From: Artocarpus heterophyllus
Lineage: Eukaryota; Streptophyta; Magnoliopsida; Rosales; Moraceae
NCBI GenBank assembly: GCA_025403435.1
Contig: CM046350.1
Coordinates: 32,269,346-32,333,345, forward strand
DNA: 64,000 bases
Reading direction: 5' to 3'
Shown here one piece after another: positions 11,633 to 21,649 of this stretch. Below the pieces are notes generated by a model that had not been told where the DNA came from, made no database searches, and saw nothing but the letters and a program-made list of their open reading frames with translations. The position numbers were made by a program, and so were the translations under genes. Numbering within the stretch: position 1 is the first letter of the stretch; the number at the start of each line of letters is the position of its first letter.

Positions 11633-12225
11633 CATAGTAAGGGCATCAAAGAGCCCTTTCTCGAAATCATAATCCTTCCCATGGAGGCCTTTATAACCAT
11701 GTCTTGCCACGCAACGGAAGATGTGGAATTCCTCGGGCCCGATTCGCTTTATAAGGAATCTCTCATCCTTTGGGACTGTATAAACAAGCAAGTATTTGAC
11801 ACAGACAAAAACGACGACGTTGTGGATGGCAGGCAGGTTCGTGATAAAGTGAGAGAAAATTCGAGGCACCCCATTACCTAGCTCAGTGTACACAAGTCCT
11901 ACCCCGGGTACACAAACTAGCCCTAAACTGGGGCCTGAGTCCGAGAATCCATGCCATTGAAACCTTGCTGTGCAACTCAATCTCATAGCGTTTCGATGTA
12001 CCGTAATGCCAAATATCATGATGGTGAAGAATAATGCAGAGATAACGAGAGGGACCCACCCACCTTGATTAACCTTGAGGACTACAGCAGAGAAGTATGT
12101 GCACTCCACCGCCAATGATAAGACAGTGAATAGCAAGACAAGAATCCAATGGCAACGCCATACTAGTATCATTACTAAAATCATGAGAAATGTGGTCACC
12201 AACATAACTAACACAACTGCTGTTC
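11633..12225 (-). pseudogene. KUP gene B last exon, 5' part, cut by Copia-1
   Basis: Starts after acceptor ATAACAG with the split codon and [12 protein letters not shown]. It continues through [33 protein letters not shown] and [18 protein letters not shown] to [12 protein letters not shown], where Copia-1 enters. A frameshift pair garbles the [17 protein letters not shown] stretch, and the normal frame resumes at PSLGLV. Confidence 0.9.
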
Positions 12226-12511
12226 CTGTTATAACATATAGAATTTATATTAGTTAAAGTTAGACCATATCTTTCTCAAGAGGTTGAAATATTAACATGG
12301 TAGGCAAAAAAAGTACTAACTTCAAGATAACTAATATTTTTGTGTGCGCGAGCACGGGTCTGAATAAATTTTCCTATAAAATTATTCAAGATCAGAAACT
12401 ACTGCCACGTCACTAATTATCAAAACTATCATCATTATATACAACAAGTAATTATTCAATGCACTATCATGATTGTTGGTAATTATTGTTTTATTAGAAA
12501 GATTTGATGTC

Positions 12512-12810
12512 GCAATGACACGAGAAAATAATCAAAAACAATGTTACTTATAATACTTTTTAGTTTAGTACTATAACAAAATGCAATGACATGAGAAAAT
12601 AATCAAAACCAACGTTACTTAAAATACTTTTTATTTTAGTACTACAACATAATGCAGTGCCAAAAGAAAATAATCAATTCAAAGCCAAAGCTATTCTTAA
12701 ATACTTTTATTTTTTTATTTTAGTGCTATAACAAAAAATTGCAGTGACTCAAGAAAATAATAAAAAATCAATGCAATTCTTCGAATCTTTTTTTTTTTTA
12801 GTACCATGAA
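12512..12810. repeat. intronic tandem repeat, four units of about 71-87 bp
   Basis: Units start at 12512, 12583, 12654 and 12741 with GCA(A/G)TG, then GAAAATAATCAAAA and TTTTAGTRCTAYAACA-like segments. The first two units are 71 bp each, and the later two have diverged with T-run expansions. The array lies in the intron upstream of gene B's last exon. Confidence 0.75.
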
Positions 12811-13247
12811 AAGAAAAAAAAAATTAACCCACTGCAAGAACCCTCTAGGTTAATAATAGGATAAACATATGGGGAAAGGACGAAAAATCTTTTTTTTTTT
12901 TTTCTCTCTCCTTTCACAGTATACTAAAAAATTTCTGCTAACAAATAAAAACTTTTGATTCACAATATAACCTGTCAAAAGAGTGCGTATAATGCATAAT
13001 CAGGTCATTGTTATGGCTGTCGTGTTATGTGAGCAGTCCACTAAGCAGAATATATAAGCAAACAAATACAACACAGTTCCTATATGTAGAATTAGTTCGG
13101 TCAAATGACATGGCATCACTTGAAATTAAGTTAATGTATATAAGCATACGTATGAGTACAGGACAATATAAGCCATAGGCTAAATGTGAGTATAAAAATG
13201 AGTTAGATAAATGAATTTCAAAATATTCGTAAAGCGTACATACTTAG

Positions 13248-13501
13248 CAGAGGCATTTCCAATTTGGTTTTGATTTTTGAAGCCAGCTGTTACTGCAATG
13301 CAAAAGAATCATCAGGATCCAATTAACTTCCGGAATATATATGGTTAAGGAACTTCTTTGATGTATGTACAACTTTGACTCTTGGAAAACAGCCAAGTGC
13401 AAGAGCCTGCTTGATCAAGGAAAAAGTTGCGGATATGGTTGCCTAACTAGCAACGATGACAGCTGCAGTTGCGATAATAAACACTGGCCAATACATGCAA
13501 T
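13248..13501 (-). pseudogene. KUP gene B exon 5 with stop and frameshift
   Basis: Encodes CMYWPVFIIATAAVIVAS, a TAG stop where the family has Gln, then [30 protein letters not shown] and [13 protein letters not shown]. One extra base then shifts the frame before IAVTAGFKNQNQIGNASA. The donor is CTAAGT where GTAAGT is expected (13247-13246). Confidence 0.85.
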
Positions 13502-14454
13502 CTGCAGAAAAATTATTTTAAAGAAAAAGGTCAACCCAAAACTCAATCCAAAATCAAAATTGTTCTTTAAAATTAACTTCTCCGCTCTGTGAACTTGAGA
13601 TTGTTTTCCCAACACCATTCATCAAATATTCCCATTAATCTCTTTCAATATTCTAACCTGAAACGATAAATCTCCTATATCTTTACAAGCTAGCATTCTT
13701 CCCACTCATTTATATTCCTGTCAAATCAAATAATTAATGATTTTATAATCAATGGACCGCACTAGTTCAATTTCTGAACAACAAAAAACTACTGATCTTT
13801 TTGACTTCATAAAATACAATGAAGTGGTAAACCAAAAAAGCCCATTTACACCTTCACCGCTTCTGTAGAGTTCCAAATATTGCAAGAGCAAACTTCTATA
13901 TTTTCAAGAGTCGCTACACTTAATTATGTTTGTTGCATGCTAACATGAGTTGAAATAAATGGATTCACAACTGCAGCTGAACAAATAGAATGCTTTGTTT
14001 TGCCAATTCATGCAAAAATAATTTTTTTACGAAATGCTTCTGAAAGACGTCAGGTTCTTAGATCCCATGTGCAACCAAATAGATTTTGTTTGTAATAAAT
14101 CATCCTTCCAAGGACCCTTCTCCTGAAAGATGTTCTTTTAATTTCGAAAGAAAGTTATAAGCAGCGTATATACATATTTAGATAACCTAATTAACGCACT
14201 GACGTCCTGCATGCTTGCTTTTTTTTGAGAAAATATGTTCCAAGTTTTTTTTTTTTTTTTGAAGGGACACGATCTGGAGTTATCATTTTCCACAGTTTAT
14301 GCTTAAGAATTCACATTACCATATAATAACAACAAGTTCTGAATATGCAACCTAATTTTGCAAAGAGAAAATACCCTAGCATAGCTATACTTATTTTAAG
14401 TTTATGGATTGGATAAAACAAACCTGGAATAGAATGGTAAAAGGCGGGGGATAC

Positions 14455-14505
14455 CGTTACTTATTCTGGAGTGGCCAACATTAATCCCACCAACGGCTGA
14501 CAAAA
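14455..14505 (-). pseudogene. KUP gene B exon 4 (51 bp)
   Basis: A small exon after acceptor GTGCAG encoding VLSAVGGINVGHSRISN and ending at a GGTATC donor. KUP genes commonly have a small exon here directly after the TPAIS block. The next expected exons (helices 5-8) were not found downstream. Confidence 0.7.
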
Positions 14506-14763
14506 CTGCACAAGTATGATATACGTATACTATTATAATCAAGCTGTTTAGAAGAAAGTGTCTTTGTAATTGAACGACAAAAGATTGACTCCCTCGACAG
14601 GCATCGGGGGATTGTTGATCCACCAAAAGATAAGGACTCAGGAAGATCACATGATCTCAGAAAATATTAAAGTATTCCAACTTTTTCAAGTTTATGATGA
14701 AGAGAATCCACCAATTGGGTATTATGAAGCTTAAGATTTAAAGCATGAATACATGTAAATTCC

Positions 14764-15009
14764 CTGATATGGCTGGAGTAAGAATCCCATCCCCAATTAC
14801 CATACAAGAGCCAACAAGGACAAGAATAAGCATTGTGTTCTTTATGAATGCATGCCGCTCCAACCATCTCTTGGTTCTCGCAGCAAATGATTGTTCAGAA
14901 AAAATAGAACAACTATATGTCGTTAGCTCCTCATCAGACTGATCTTGGTTAGGAATAGTCCCCAATTTTGCATGTCGACAGAGTAATGAATAAATAGCAA
15001 ATGTCCCAC
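14764..15009 (-). pseudogene. KUP gene B exon 3
   Basis: Encodes [15 protein letters not shown] (first codon split with exon 2), then a hydrophilic loop ([15 protein letters not shown]) and a helix ending [17 protein letters not shown], all family blocks. The frame is open. The splice donor is GG (14763-14762) where GT is expected. The phase with exon 4 is right, so this looks like a point lesion. Confidence 0.85.
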
Positions 15010-15451
15010 CTTAAAAAGAGCAATAAGTTAAACAGAACTTGATGCCTGAAAGCGCTACATAGGGAATTTCCATCAATAGAAACAAGGTTGCTTTTAATAA
15101 TATGCAATTGCACAATAAAAAAAAAAAAAACTTATACAAGTCAAAGCAGATATAATACAAGTGAAACAGAACACAATGAGTGACTGTGAATTACCTTTTC
15201 TTGTATTAAAATTATAATTACTAGAAAACTGTTTATAAGTTGCTAATATTTTAACAATATTGTCTCTCGTTTGTGGAAAAGCAAAGACAGATCCAAAATC
15301 ACAGAAAAATAGGAAAGAAATTAAACTAGCTTCTAAGAGAATGGAACTAGAGAGGGAAAAAAAGTTGGAATATAAGAGAAATCATCGCAACACCATCCAA
15401 AATAACTAATCTAATAATCACCATACCCTAGTATTGAATTATCAAAACCTC

Positions 15452-15668
15452 TGTAGAAAAACCGAAACTATCAATTAGGAGAAATTTATGTAATTGTACA
15501 GCTATAATTGTATCAGTAGCTAGGTGTCAAATCTGTGTATTAAGCAATTATTTATTTCATAGAATTAGTGATATTGTTTCCTAATTTAGTTAGGCTGTAT
15601 TTGTATAAATTTTGACTCAATGAATATGAAAATTATTCCCCGAAAAACATTTTTTTCCTCTGTCAATT
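15452..15668 (+). repeat. Copia-2 5' LTR
   Basis: Direct repeat of 20206-20420. It ends just before the TGGTACCAGAGC primer site. Confidence 0.88.
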
Positions 15669-15740
15669 TGGTACCAGAGCTAGGCCAAAATTATCCTTTC
15701 TTTTCTCTTCTTCTTCGATCCCCACAACGTTCAAATCACC

Positions 15741-16590
15741 ATGTATGATATGTCCACCGAGTCCAGCACTATTGCACAAACTCCTTCCTCTCAAAAAACA
15801 GCTGACCCTATCAAGACCAGCACAGATTCTCACTCAGTTCAAGTTACGACCATCCGCTTGAATGGTGACAATTTCCTGCACTGGTCACAAGCAGTCCGAC
15901 TGTACATCAGAGGATGCGAAAAGATTGGATATCTGACTAGTGAAACAAAGGCTCCATCCGAGACTGATCCGACCTATGCTACATGGGCTGCTGAAAATTC
16001 CATGATCGTGACATGGCTGGTGAATTCTATGGAAGAGGATATTAGCTCTAACTATAGGTGCTCTTCGACGGCCAAAGAGCTGTGGGAAAATGTAAATCAG
16101 ATCTACTCTGATTTGGGGAATCAATCACAGGTATTCGAATTGACTCTCAAAATTGGCGAGATGCGACAAGGAGAAGATACCATGACCAAGTATTTCAATT
16201 CGCTGAAGCGTATCTGGCAAGATTTGGATCTCCTCAACACTTATGAATGGAAATCACCAGAGGATGCACGTCACCACCAGAAAACTGTGAAGGACAGTCA
16301 TATCTTCAAGTTTTTGGCAGGACTCAATGTTGAGTTTGATGAAGTTAGGGGGAGAATTATTGGGAGACAGCCTCTTCCTTCGATTGGTGAGGTGTTTTTT
16401 GAAGTAAGGAGAGAAAAAACACGAAGGAATGTTATGTTGGGCAAGAAAGGACTTGGGAATGCTGTGGAAGGCTCGGCCTTGGTGACTGTCAAAGCTACAT
16501 CGTCCAAGACTCCCGTTTACTAGCGCAAACCTGGTAGAAAGCCACACGTATGGTGTGACTACTGCGACAAACCACGTCACACGTGAAAAT
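15741..16590 (+). pseudogene. Copia-2 gag
   Basis: An open frame of 260 codons from 15741 has the gag blocks TIRLNGDNFLHWSQAVRLYI, STAKELWENVNQIYSDLGNQ, FLAGLNVEFDEVRGRIIG and GEVFFEVRREKTRRNVML. It stops at 16523. The zinc knuckle WCDYCDKPRHT follows in the same frame and then breaks. This is the best-preserved retrotransposon frame in the window. Confidence 0.88.
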
Positions 16591-16819
16591 TGCTAGAGGC
16601 CGCATGGGAAACCTGCAAAGTGGAAAAGCAAGGCAGAAGAGAAAAATGAAAGAAGCCTTCCCACTGCTAATGAAGCCGAAGCTAGTCCCTTCACCAAAGA
16701 ACAAATGGAGCATCTCCTTACACTGCTGAAATCTGGTTCGTTGTCATCTGGCCCTCCTAGTGTTTCTATGGCACACACAGGTAATGAATCAAAAGCTCTA
16801 TCCTGCTATATTAATTTTT

Positions 16820-18192
16820 CTGCTCCATAGATAATAGATTCGAGAGCATCTAATCGTATGACCAATTCCTTTAAACTGTTTCAATCCTATACACCATGTC
16901 CTGGAAAAAAAAAGTTGGGATTGCAGATGGCAGTTTTTCCCCCATTGTAGGAGAAGGTTCAATAAAAATTTCAGAAAAAAGAGACCTAAAATCTGTCCTC
17001 CATGTCCCTAAACTTGCCTACAATCTTTTGTCTATTAGCAAACTTTCCAAAGATTCTGATTGTTTAGTTATCTTTTTTTGAATCTCATTGTGTTTTTCAG
17101 GACAGGAACTTGGGGACGACGATTGACAATGCTAGGATGATCAATGGTCTTTATTATTTTGAGAATAATTTACTTAGTTTTAAAATTGCTCAAGGACTTA
17201 GTAGTATTAGTTCTATGTCTAATTATGAACAAATAATGCTTTTGCATTACAGATTGGGCCATCCTAGCTTTATTTACCTGAAACATCTATTTCCATTATT
17301 ATTTAAGAAAATTGACCCCTTAGTATTAAAATGTGAGAGTCGTTTACTAGCAAAAAGCCAATGAAAAAGTTATATTCCAAATACCTATCAACCTTCAAAA
17401 CCATTTTATCTCTTTCACAGTGACATTTGGGGACCTTCAAGGGTAACTACTATTTCTGGTAAAAAATGGTTTGTAACTTTTATAGACGACCATACTCGTC
17501 TATGTTGGGTTTATTTGATGCGTGAAAAATTTGAAGTTAAAAAAATATTTAAGGGTTTTTTACAACGTAATAGAAAATCAATTTTAGGAAAAAATAAGCA
17601 TTTTAAGATCAGATAATGGAACAGAGTATCACAATAAAGTTTTGGAAATCTTTTTACAAGAAAAAGGAATTTTGCATCAATCTTCATGCACAAATACTCC
17701 TAAACAAAATGGAATAGCCAAACGAAAGAATAAACGTCTTTTAGAATTAGCTCGTGTTATGATGTTTTACATGAACTTACCAAAGTATTTGTGGGGTGAC
17801 GCTGTTTTAACTGCATCATACTTAATCAACAAGATGCCAACTAGAGTTTTGCAATATACCACTCCTTTGGAATGCTTGAAAAAAATTTTTCCACAGTTTC
17901 GAATAAATTCAAATTTGCTTTTAAAAATCTTTGGCTGCACTACATATGTTCACATTCCAAAAAAATCATGGTCTAAATTAGACCCAAGGGTAGAAAAATG
18001 CGTGTTTTTGGGGTATGTCCAAATCAAAAAGGGTACAAATTTTTTAACCCGTTGACCAAGAAATTTCATGTTACCCTAAATGCAATCTTTTTGGAAAACT
18101 TACCTTTTTTCAGCAAAAATTTAATTCAAGGGGCGAAATTAGAAGGATCAATTTTTTTGGGAAACAGAACATTTACCAATTATAGTTCTTGA
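16820..18192 (+). pseudogene. Copia-2 protease and integrase, decayed
   Basis: The protease motif reads IIDSRASNRMTNS: the Gly after the catalytic Asp-Ser is Arg, which should abolish activity. Integrase follows with LHYRLGHPSFIYLKHLF, FHSDIWGPSRV, FVTFIDDHTRLCWVYLM, a frameshifted RSDNG block, then LPKYLWGDAVLTASYLINK and CVFLGY. Several stops and frameshifts interrupt it. Confidence 0.85.
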
Positions 18193-18589
18193 CCCTATTA
18201 AAACAAAATCTACTGAAATAAATAAGGAAACTAGGATCAATTAATCTGAAAATATTGAGCTTGATATTGGTCTGTCAGATATGGAAATCCTACGAATGGA
18301 AAAAAATCAATCCAATCTTGAGCCTATGGCTTATTCTAGGAGAAATAACCTTGAAAGAAGTAAAGATTCATTGATCCTTCCAGCTCACGGCCATGAGGAA
18401 TCCCTGAGTGAAGTCCATCCAAATGCATCGGTACTTCGGATAATTCTCTACCTTCTTTACCCCTTATTCCAAATAAAACAGTTAATCCTGAACCTAGTTC
18501 AAACCCTGTACCTATTATTCATACTCAAGAGTTAGACCTTGATCTTCCCATTGCCTTAAGGAAAAAAACCTGAGCTTGCATTACACATC

Positions 18590-20198
18590 CTATTGCCAAA
18601 TACATCTCCTATGACAACCTTTCTACCAAGTATAGAGCTTTTATTACAAAGATTTCAAAACTTGTGGTACCTAGAAATATTAAGGAGGCTTTAGATGAAT
18701 CGAATCAGAGATCAGCTGTACTTGAAGAGATGGAGGCATTAAGGAAAAATGGCACTTGGGAGGTGGTTGAGTTACCTAGGGGAAAGAAGGTTGTGGGGTG
18801 TAAATGGACATAGTTAAAAGTAAAGCTGATGGTAGTATAGAAAGGAATAAAGCCAGACTAGTAGCAAAAGGCTTCACTCAGACCTATGGAATAGATACCA
18901 AGAAACTTTTGCCCCTGTTGCAAAGTTGAATACAATTCGGGTCTTGCCGTCTCTTGATGTGAATTCTAACTAGCCCTTGTTTCCACTTGATGTAAAAAAT
19001 GCATTCCTTAATGGTGACCTAGAAAAAGAGGTGTTTATGAGCCTACCACCGGGCTTTGAAGGAATACTTGGGGAAGGAAAAGTGTGCAAACAAAAAAAGT
19101 CCTTATATGGACTCAAACAGTCACCTAGAGCATGGTTTGAGCGCTTTGGCAAGGTAGTGAGGAGTACGGATTTATATAGAGCCAAGCAGATCACACCATG
19201 TTTTACAAGCATTGAAGAGAAGGTAAAGTTGCCGTCTTAATTGTGTATGTTGATGACATTATCTTAACAGGAGATGACTGTGGTGAGATAAATGAACTGA
19301 AAAGGAGATTAGCCAAGGAATTTGAAATCAAAGACCTGGGAGTCTTGAAATACTTTCTTGGAATGGAATTTGCACGATTAAAAGAGGGAATTATTGTAAA
19401 TCAACATAAATACGTACTTGACTTACCTAATGAAACAGGCATGGTGGGTTGCAAACCAGCTGAAACTCCCATGGAACAGAATGTAAAGCTGCAACCAGCC
19501 AAAACTGAAGACGTGAAGGATAAGGAGCAGTACGAAAGACTTGTTAGCATACTCATTTATCTATCACACATCCTGACATAACTTTTTTTGTAAGTGCAGT
19601 CAACCAATTTATGCGCTCACCAGGTCTGGAGCATTTTGAAGCTGTTTTCCAAATTCTAAGGTATTTGAAAGGAACACCAAGCAAAGGGCTCCTCTTTAAG
19701 TCTCAAGGACATCTTCAGATCGAAGCCTATACTGCTACAGATTGGGCCAGGAGTATAACTAATAGAAGGTCAATCTCTAGGTATTGTACTTTTGTCGATG
19801 GTAACTTAGGAACTTGGCGAAGTAAGAAGCAGAATGTTGTTGCAAGGAGTAGTGCAGAAGAAAAGTTCAAAGCTGTTGCTCATGGCATTTGTGAAGTAAT
19901 ATGGATCAAGAGAATACTGCAGGAGTTGAGAGCTTCAGAAGTTCTACCTATGAAGTTATATTGTGACAATAAGGCTGCTATTTTTATTGCTCACAATCCA
20001 GTTCTTCATGATCGCACAAAGCATGTTGAGGTGGACAAGCATTTTATTGAAGATAACATAGAAGGTGGTTTGGTGAGCATGGTCTATGTTCCGACTGAGG
20101 ATCAAGTAGCGAATTTGTTCACGAAGGGTTTGCCTAAAAAACAGTTCGATTTTCTAGTAAGCAAGCTGGCTATGAAAGATATTTTTAAACCAGCTTGA
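18590..20198 (+). pseudogene. Copia-2 reverse transcriptase and RNase H
   Basis: RT blocks include [35 protein letters not shown] and the intact YVDDIILTGDD (about 19240-19280), then GVLKYFLGMEFARLKEG. RNase H runs from about 19611 to the stop at 20198 with DWARSITNRRSISRYC, VARSSAEEKFKAV, LYCDNKAAIFIAHNPVLHD and a C-terminal LVSKLAMKDIF. It is interrupted between blocks. Confidence 0.9.
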
Positions 20199-20205
20199 GG
20201 GGGAG

Positions 20206-20420
20206 TATAGAAAAACTGAAACTATCAATTAAGAGAAATTTGTGTAATTGTACAGCTGTAATTGTATCAGTAGCTATTGTCAAATCTGTATATTTAGCAA
20301 TTATTTATTCCATAGAATTAGTGAGATTGTTTCCTAATTTAGTTAGGCTGTATTTGCATAAATTTTTACTCAATGAATGAGAAAATTATTCCCCGAAAAA
20401 AAAAAATTTCTCTGTCCGTT
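20206..20420 (+). repeat. Copia-2 3' LTR
   Basis: Starts TATAG where the 5' copy has TGTAG, and follows the purine tract directly. The 3' border is given by the following ACCTC repeat. Confidence 0.85.
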
Positions 20421-20556
20421 ACCTCCTCTCATTGTACACTAGTATGATTATTGCAACTTTCTGGACATGTGTAATTCCTATTTTCTTTTCCAAAATGTTA
20501 AAAAGTGGATGAATACAACCACGAGAAAGCAAATTCATAGGTTGAAAACAATTTGC

Positions 20557-20782
20557 CTTGACCATTATCATTTGCTCTAGAAACAATTGGCACATGCTTG
20601 AGGAGCGGAATAAGAGTAAGTGAATATATTATCAAGAATAAAGCTCCAATTACATCTTCAGTGTCCTCAATTCCATCAGGAAAAGTGTTGTAGAAAACAT
20701 ACAATGGAGATGTGCCCAAATCTCCATAGACCACACCGAGACTCTGGAATGCAAGTTGCAGAACCATTAATGCTGAGAATTC
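20557..20782 (-). pseudogene. KUP gene B exon 2 (first membrane segments)
   Basis: Begins after an AG acceptor with [20 protein letters not shown], then [12 protein letters not shown], the signature of the first KUP helix and K+ site region, and continues to [19 protein letters not shown]. The reading frame is open. The following donor reads AAG|GCAAAT (GC at 20556-20555), which suits a rare GC-AG intron or a GT-to-GC mutation. Confidence 0.85.
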
Positions 20783-20891
20783 CTGAGCCAAAGAAAACCA
20801 AATCAGCAAAGGACAAAATTTAGGACCAATTATTACCAGCATATGCTCAAGTTCTTCAAATTTTTGTATATCATGCCAGTTGTAGACTGGC

Positions 20892-21212
20892 TGACTTTTT
20901 CCTCAAAAGAAATGGTGTTTGAAGACTTATTTGAGAAGGCAAAGTTTCTTGCATCTTTGTGGGCTGTAACAGACATATCATTCAGGGGTTTTCCTTGCCT
21001 TAATTATGTTAGGATGGGAAGATGTCCTGAGATAAATAGAATGATCTAGATGGTGTTTTTTTTTTTTTTTTTGGAAGTTGTTTGTCTCTTTTCTTTTTCC
21101 CTTCAGTTGCCTTGTTTAGGATGGATATCTCGTCCACTTTAAACTTCTTCTGTAATTACTTCATTTCAGAATTAATAAAAGCTTCTTTGATGTTTCTTAC
21201 CAAAACAAAAAA
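20892..21212 (+). mobile_element. 5'-truncated L1-type LINE in intron 1 of KUP gene B
   Basis: The segment encodes a LINE-like C-terminus (FEDLFEKAKFLASLWAVT, then FRGFPCLNY), followed by a 3'UTR with AATAAAAG and an A-rich tail (ACCAAAACAAAAAA). It is bounded by TAGACTGGC at 20883-20891 and 21213-21221, a 9-bp target duplication (11 bp with one mismatch). Size, tail and variable-length duplication are all as expected for target-primed insertion of a severely truncated LINE. The protein match is by memory of plant LINE ends. Confidence 0.65.
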
Positions 21213-21523
21213 TAGACTGGCCGTCTTCAAAACAGATCCAAAATAGAATAAAACGTTATATCCACATATATGAGGATTTATTTATTTATATATTTTGAGT
21301 AACAAGCATTAGGAATTTGAACCAACAACAAATATCTGAGCGCAACTAAATTGACATATTCCTTTCCACAGGTCTTGTTGTTTTATCCTTTCTGCAATTC
21401 TTTCTCTCTCTGTCAATAATAAACGGATGATACTAATAAAACCGATATTTTCTTTTTGTAAGAAAAATAAAATTTTTCATAAATATGGTCTGAAGGCATT
21501 TAGAAAGCCAAAATACATCATAC

Positions 21524-21649
21524 CTTTTCCTTGTACATGTTTTTAAGCCTTCTAGCCTCTTCTTGCATGGGCCAATCAAGCTTCTGATTTAAAGTCCACA
21601 CATTTCCATCTTCACCAAGGTCTTGATCGGTTGTCCTCTTTGTAGCCAT
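21524..21649 (-). pseudogene. KUP gene B exon 1 (N-terminus)
   Basis: ATG at 21649-21647 opens 42 codons beginning MATKRTTDQDLGEDGNVW and including LDWPMQEEARRLKNMYKEK. This is the hydrophilic N-terminal tail that precedes the first helix in KUP proteins. It ends in a normal GT donor (AAAAG|GTATG). This exon itself shows no lesion. Confidence 0.75.

Larger units (their letters stand above)
15452..20420 (+). mobile_element. Copia-2: Ty1/copia element in intron 2 of KUP gene B
   Basis: LTRs at 15452-15668 and 20206-20420 begin T(G/A)TAGAAAAAC and share about 215 bp. A TGGTACCAGAGC primer site (15669-15680) follows the left LTR, and TTGAGGGGGAG (20195-20205) precedes the right. The flanking 5-mer ACCTC (15447-15451 and 20421-20425) is the likely target duplication; on that reading the LTR ends in TT rather than CA, so the right border is uncertain by about 3 nt. 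Gag-pol is colinear with Copia-1 and of the same lineage, but it is in opposite orientation and its LTRs look unrelated. The element is broken by stops and frameshifts. Confidence 0.92.
3989..21649 (-). pseudogene. HAK/KUP/KT potassium transporter pseudogene (gene B)
   Basis: The minus strand carries a spliced KUP gene recognisable from start to stop: exons at 21649-21524, 20782-20557, 15009-14764, 14505-14455, 13501-13248, and a last exon split by Copia-1 (12225-11633 and 4447-3989). The order and phases fit plant KUP genes, but exons for the middle membrane segments (between 14455 and 13501) are missing. Lesions: exon 3 donor GG instead of GT; TAG at 13443-13445; a 1-nt insertion late in exon 5; exon 5 donor CT; a local frameshift pair and several stops in the last exon; and the insertions. 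It cannot make a full transporter. It is paralogous to gene A and tail to tail with it. Intron 2 may use a GC donor. Confidence 0.92.

Noticed and set aside
14506..14650. Extended frame upstream of KUP exon 4
   Set aside because: It precedes the acceptor GTGCAG and shows no KUP similarity, so it is intron.
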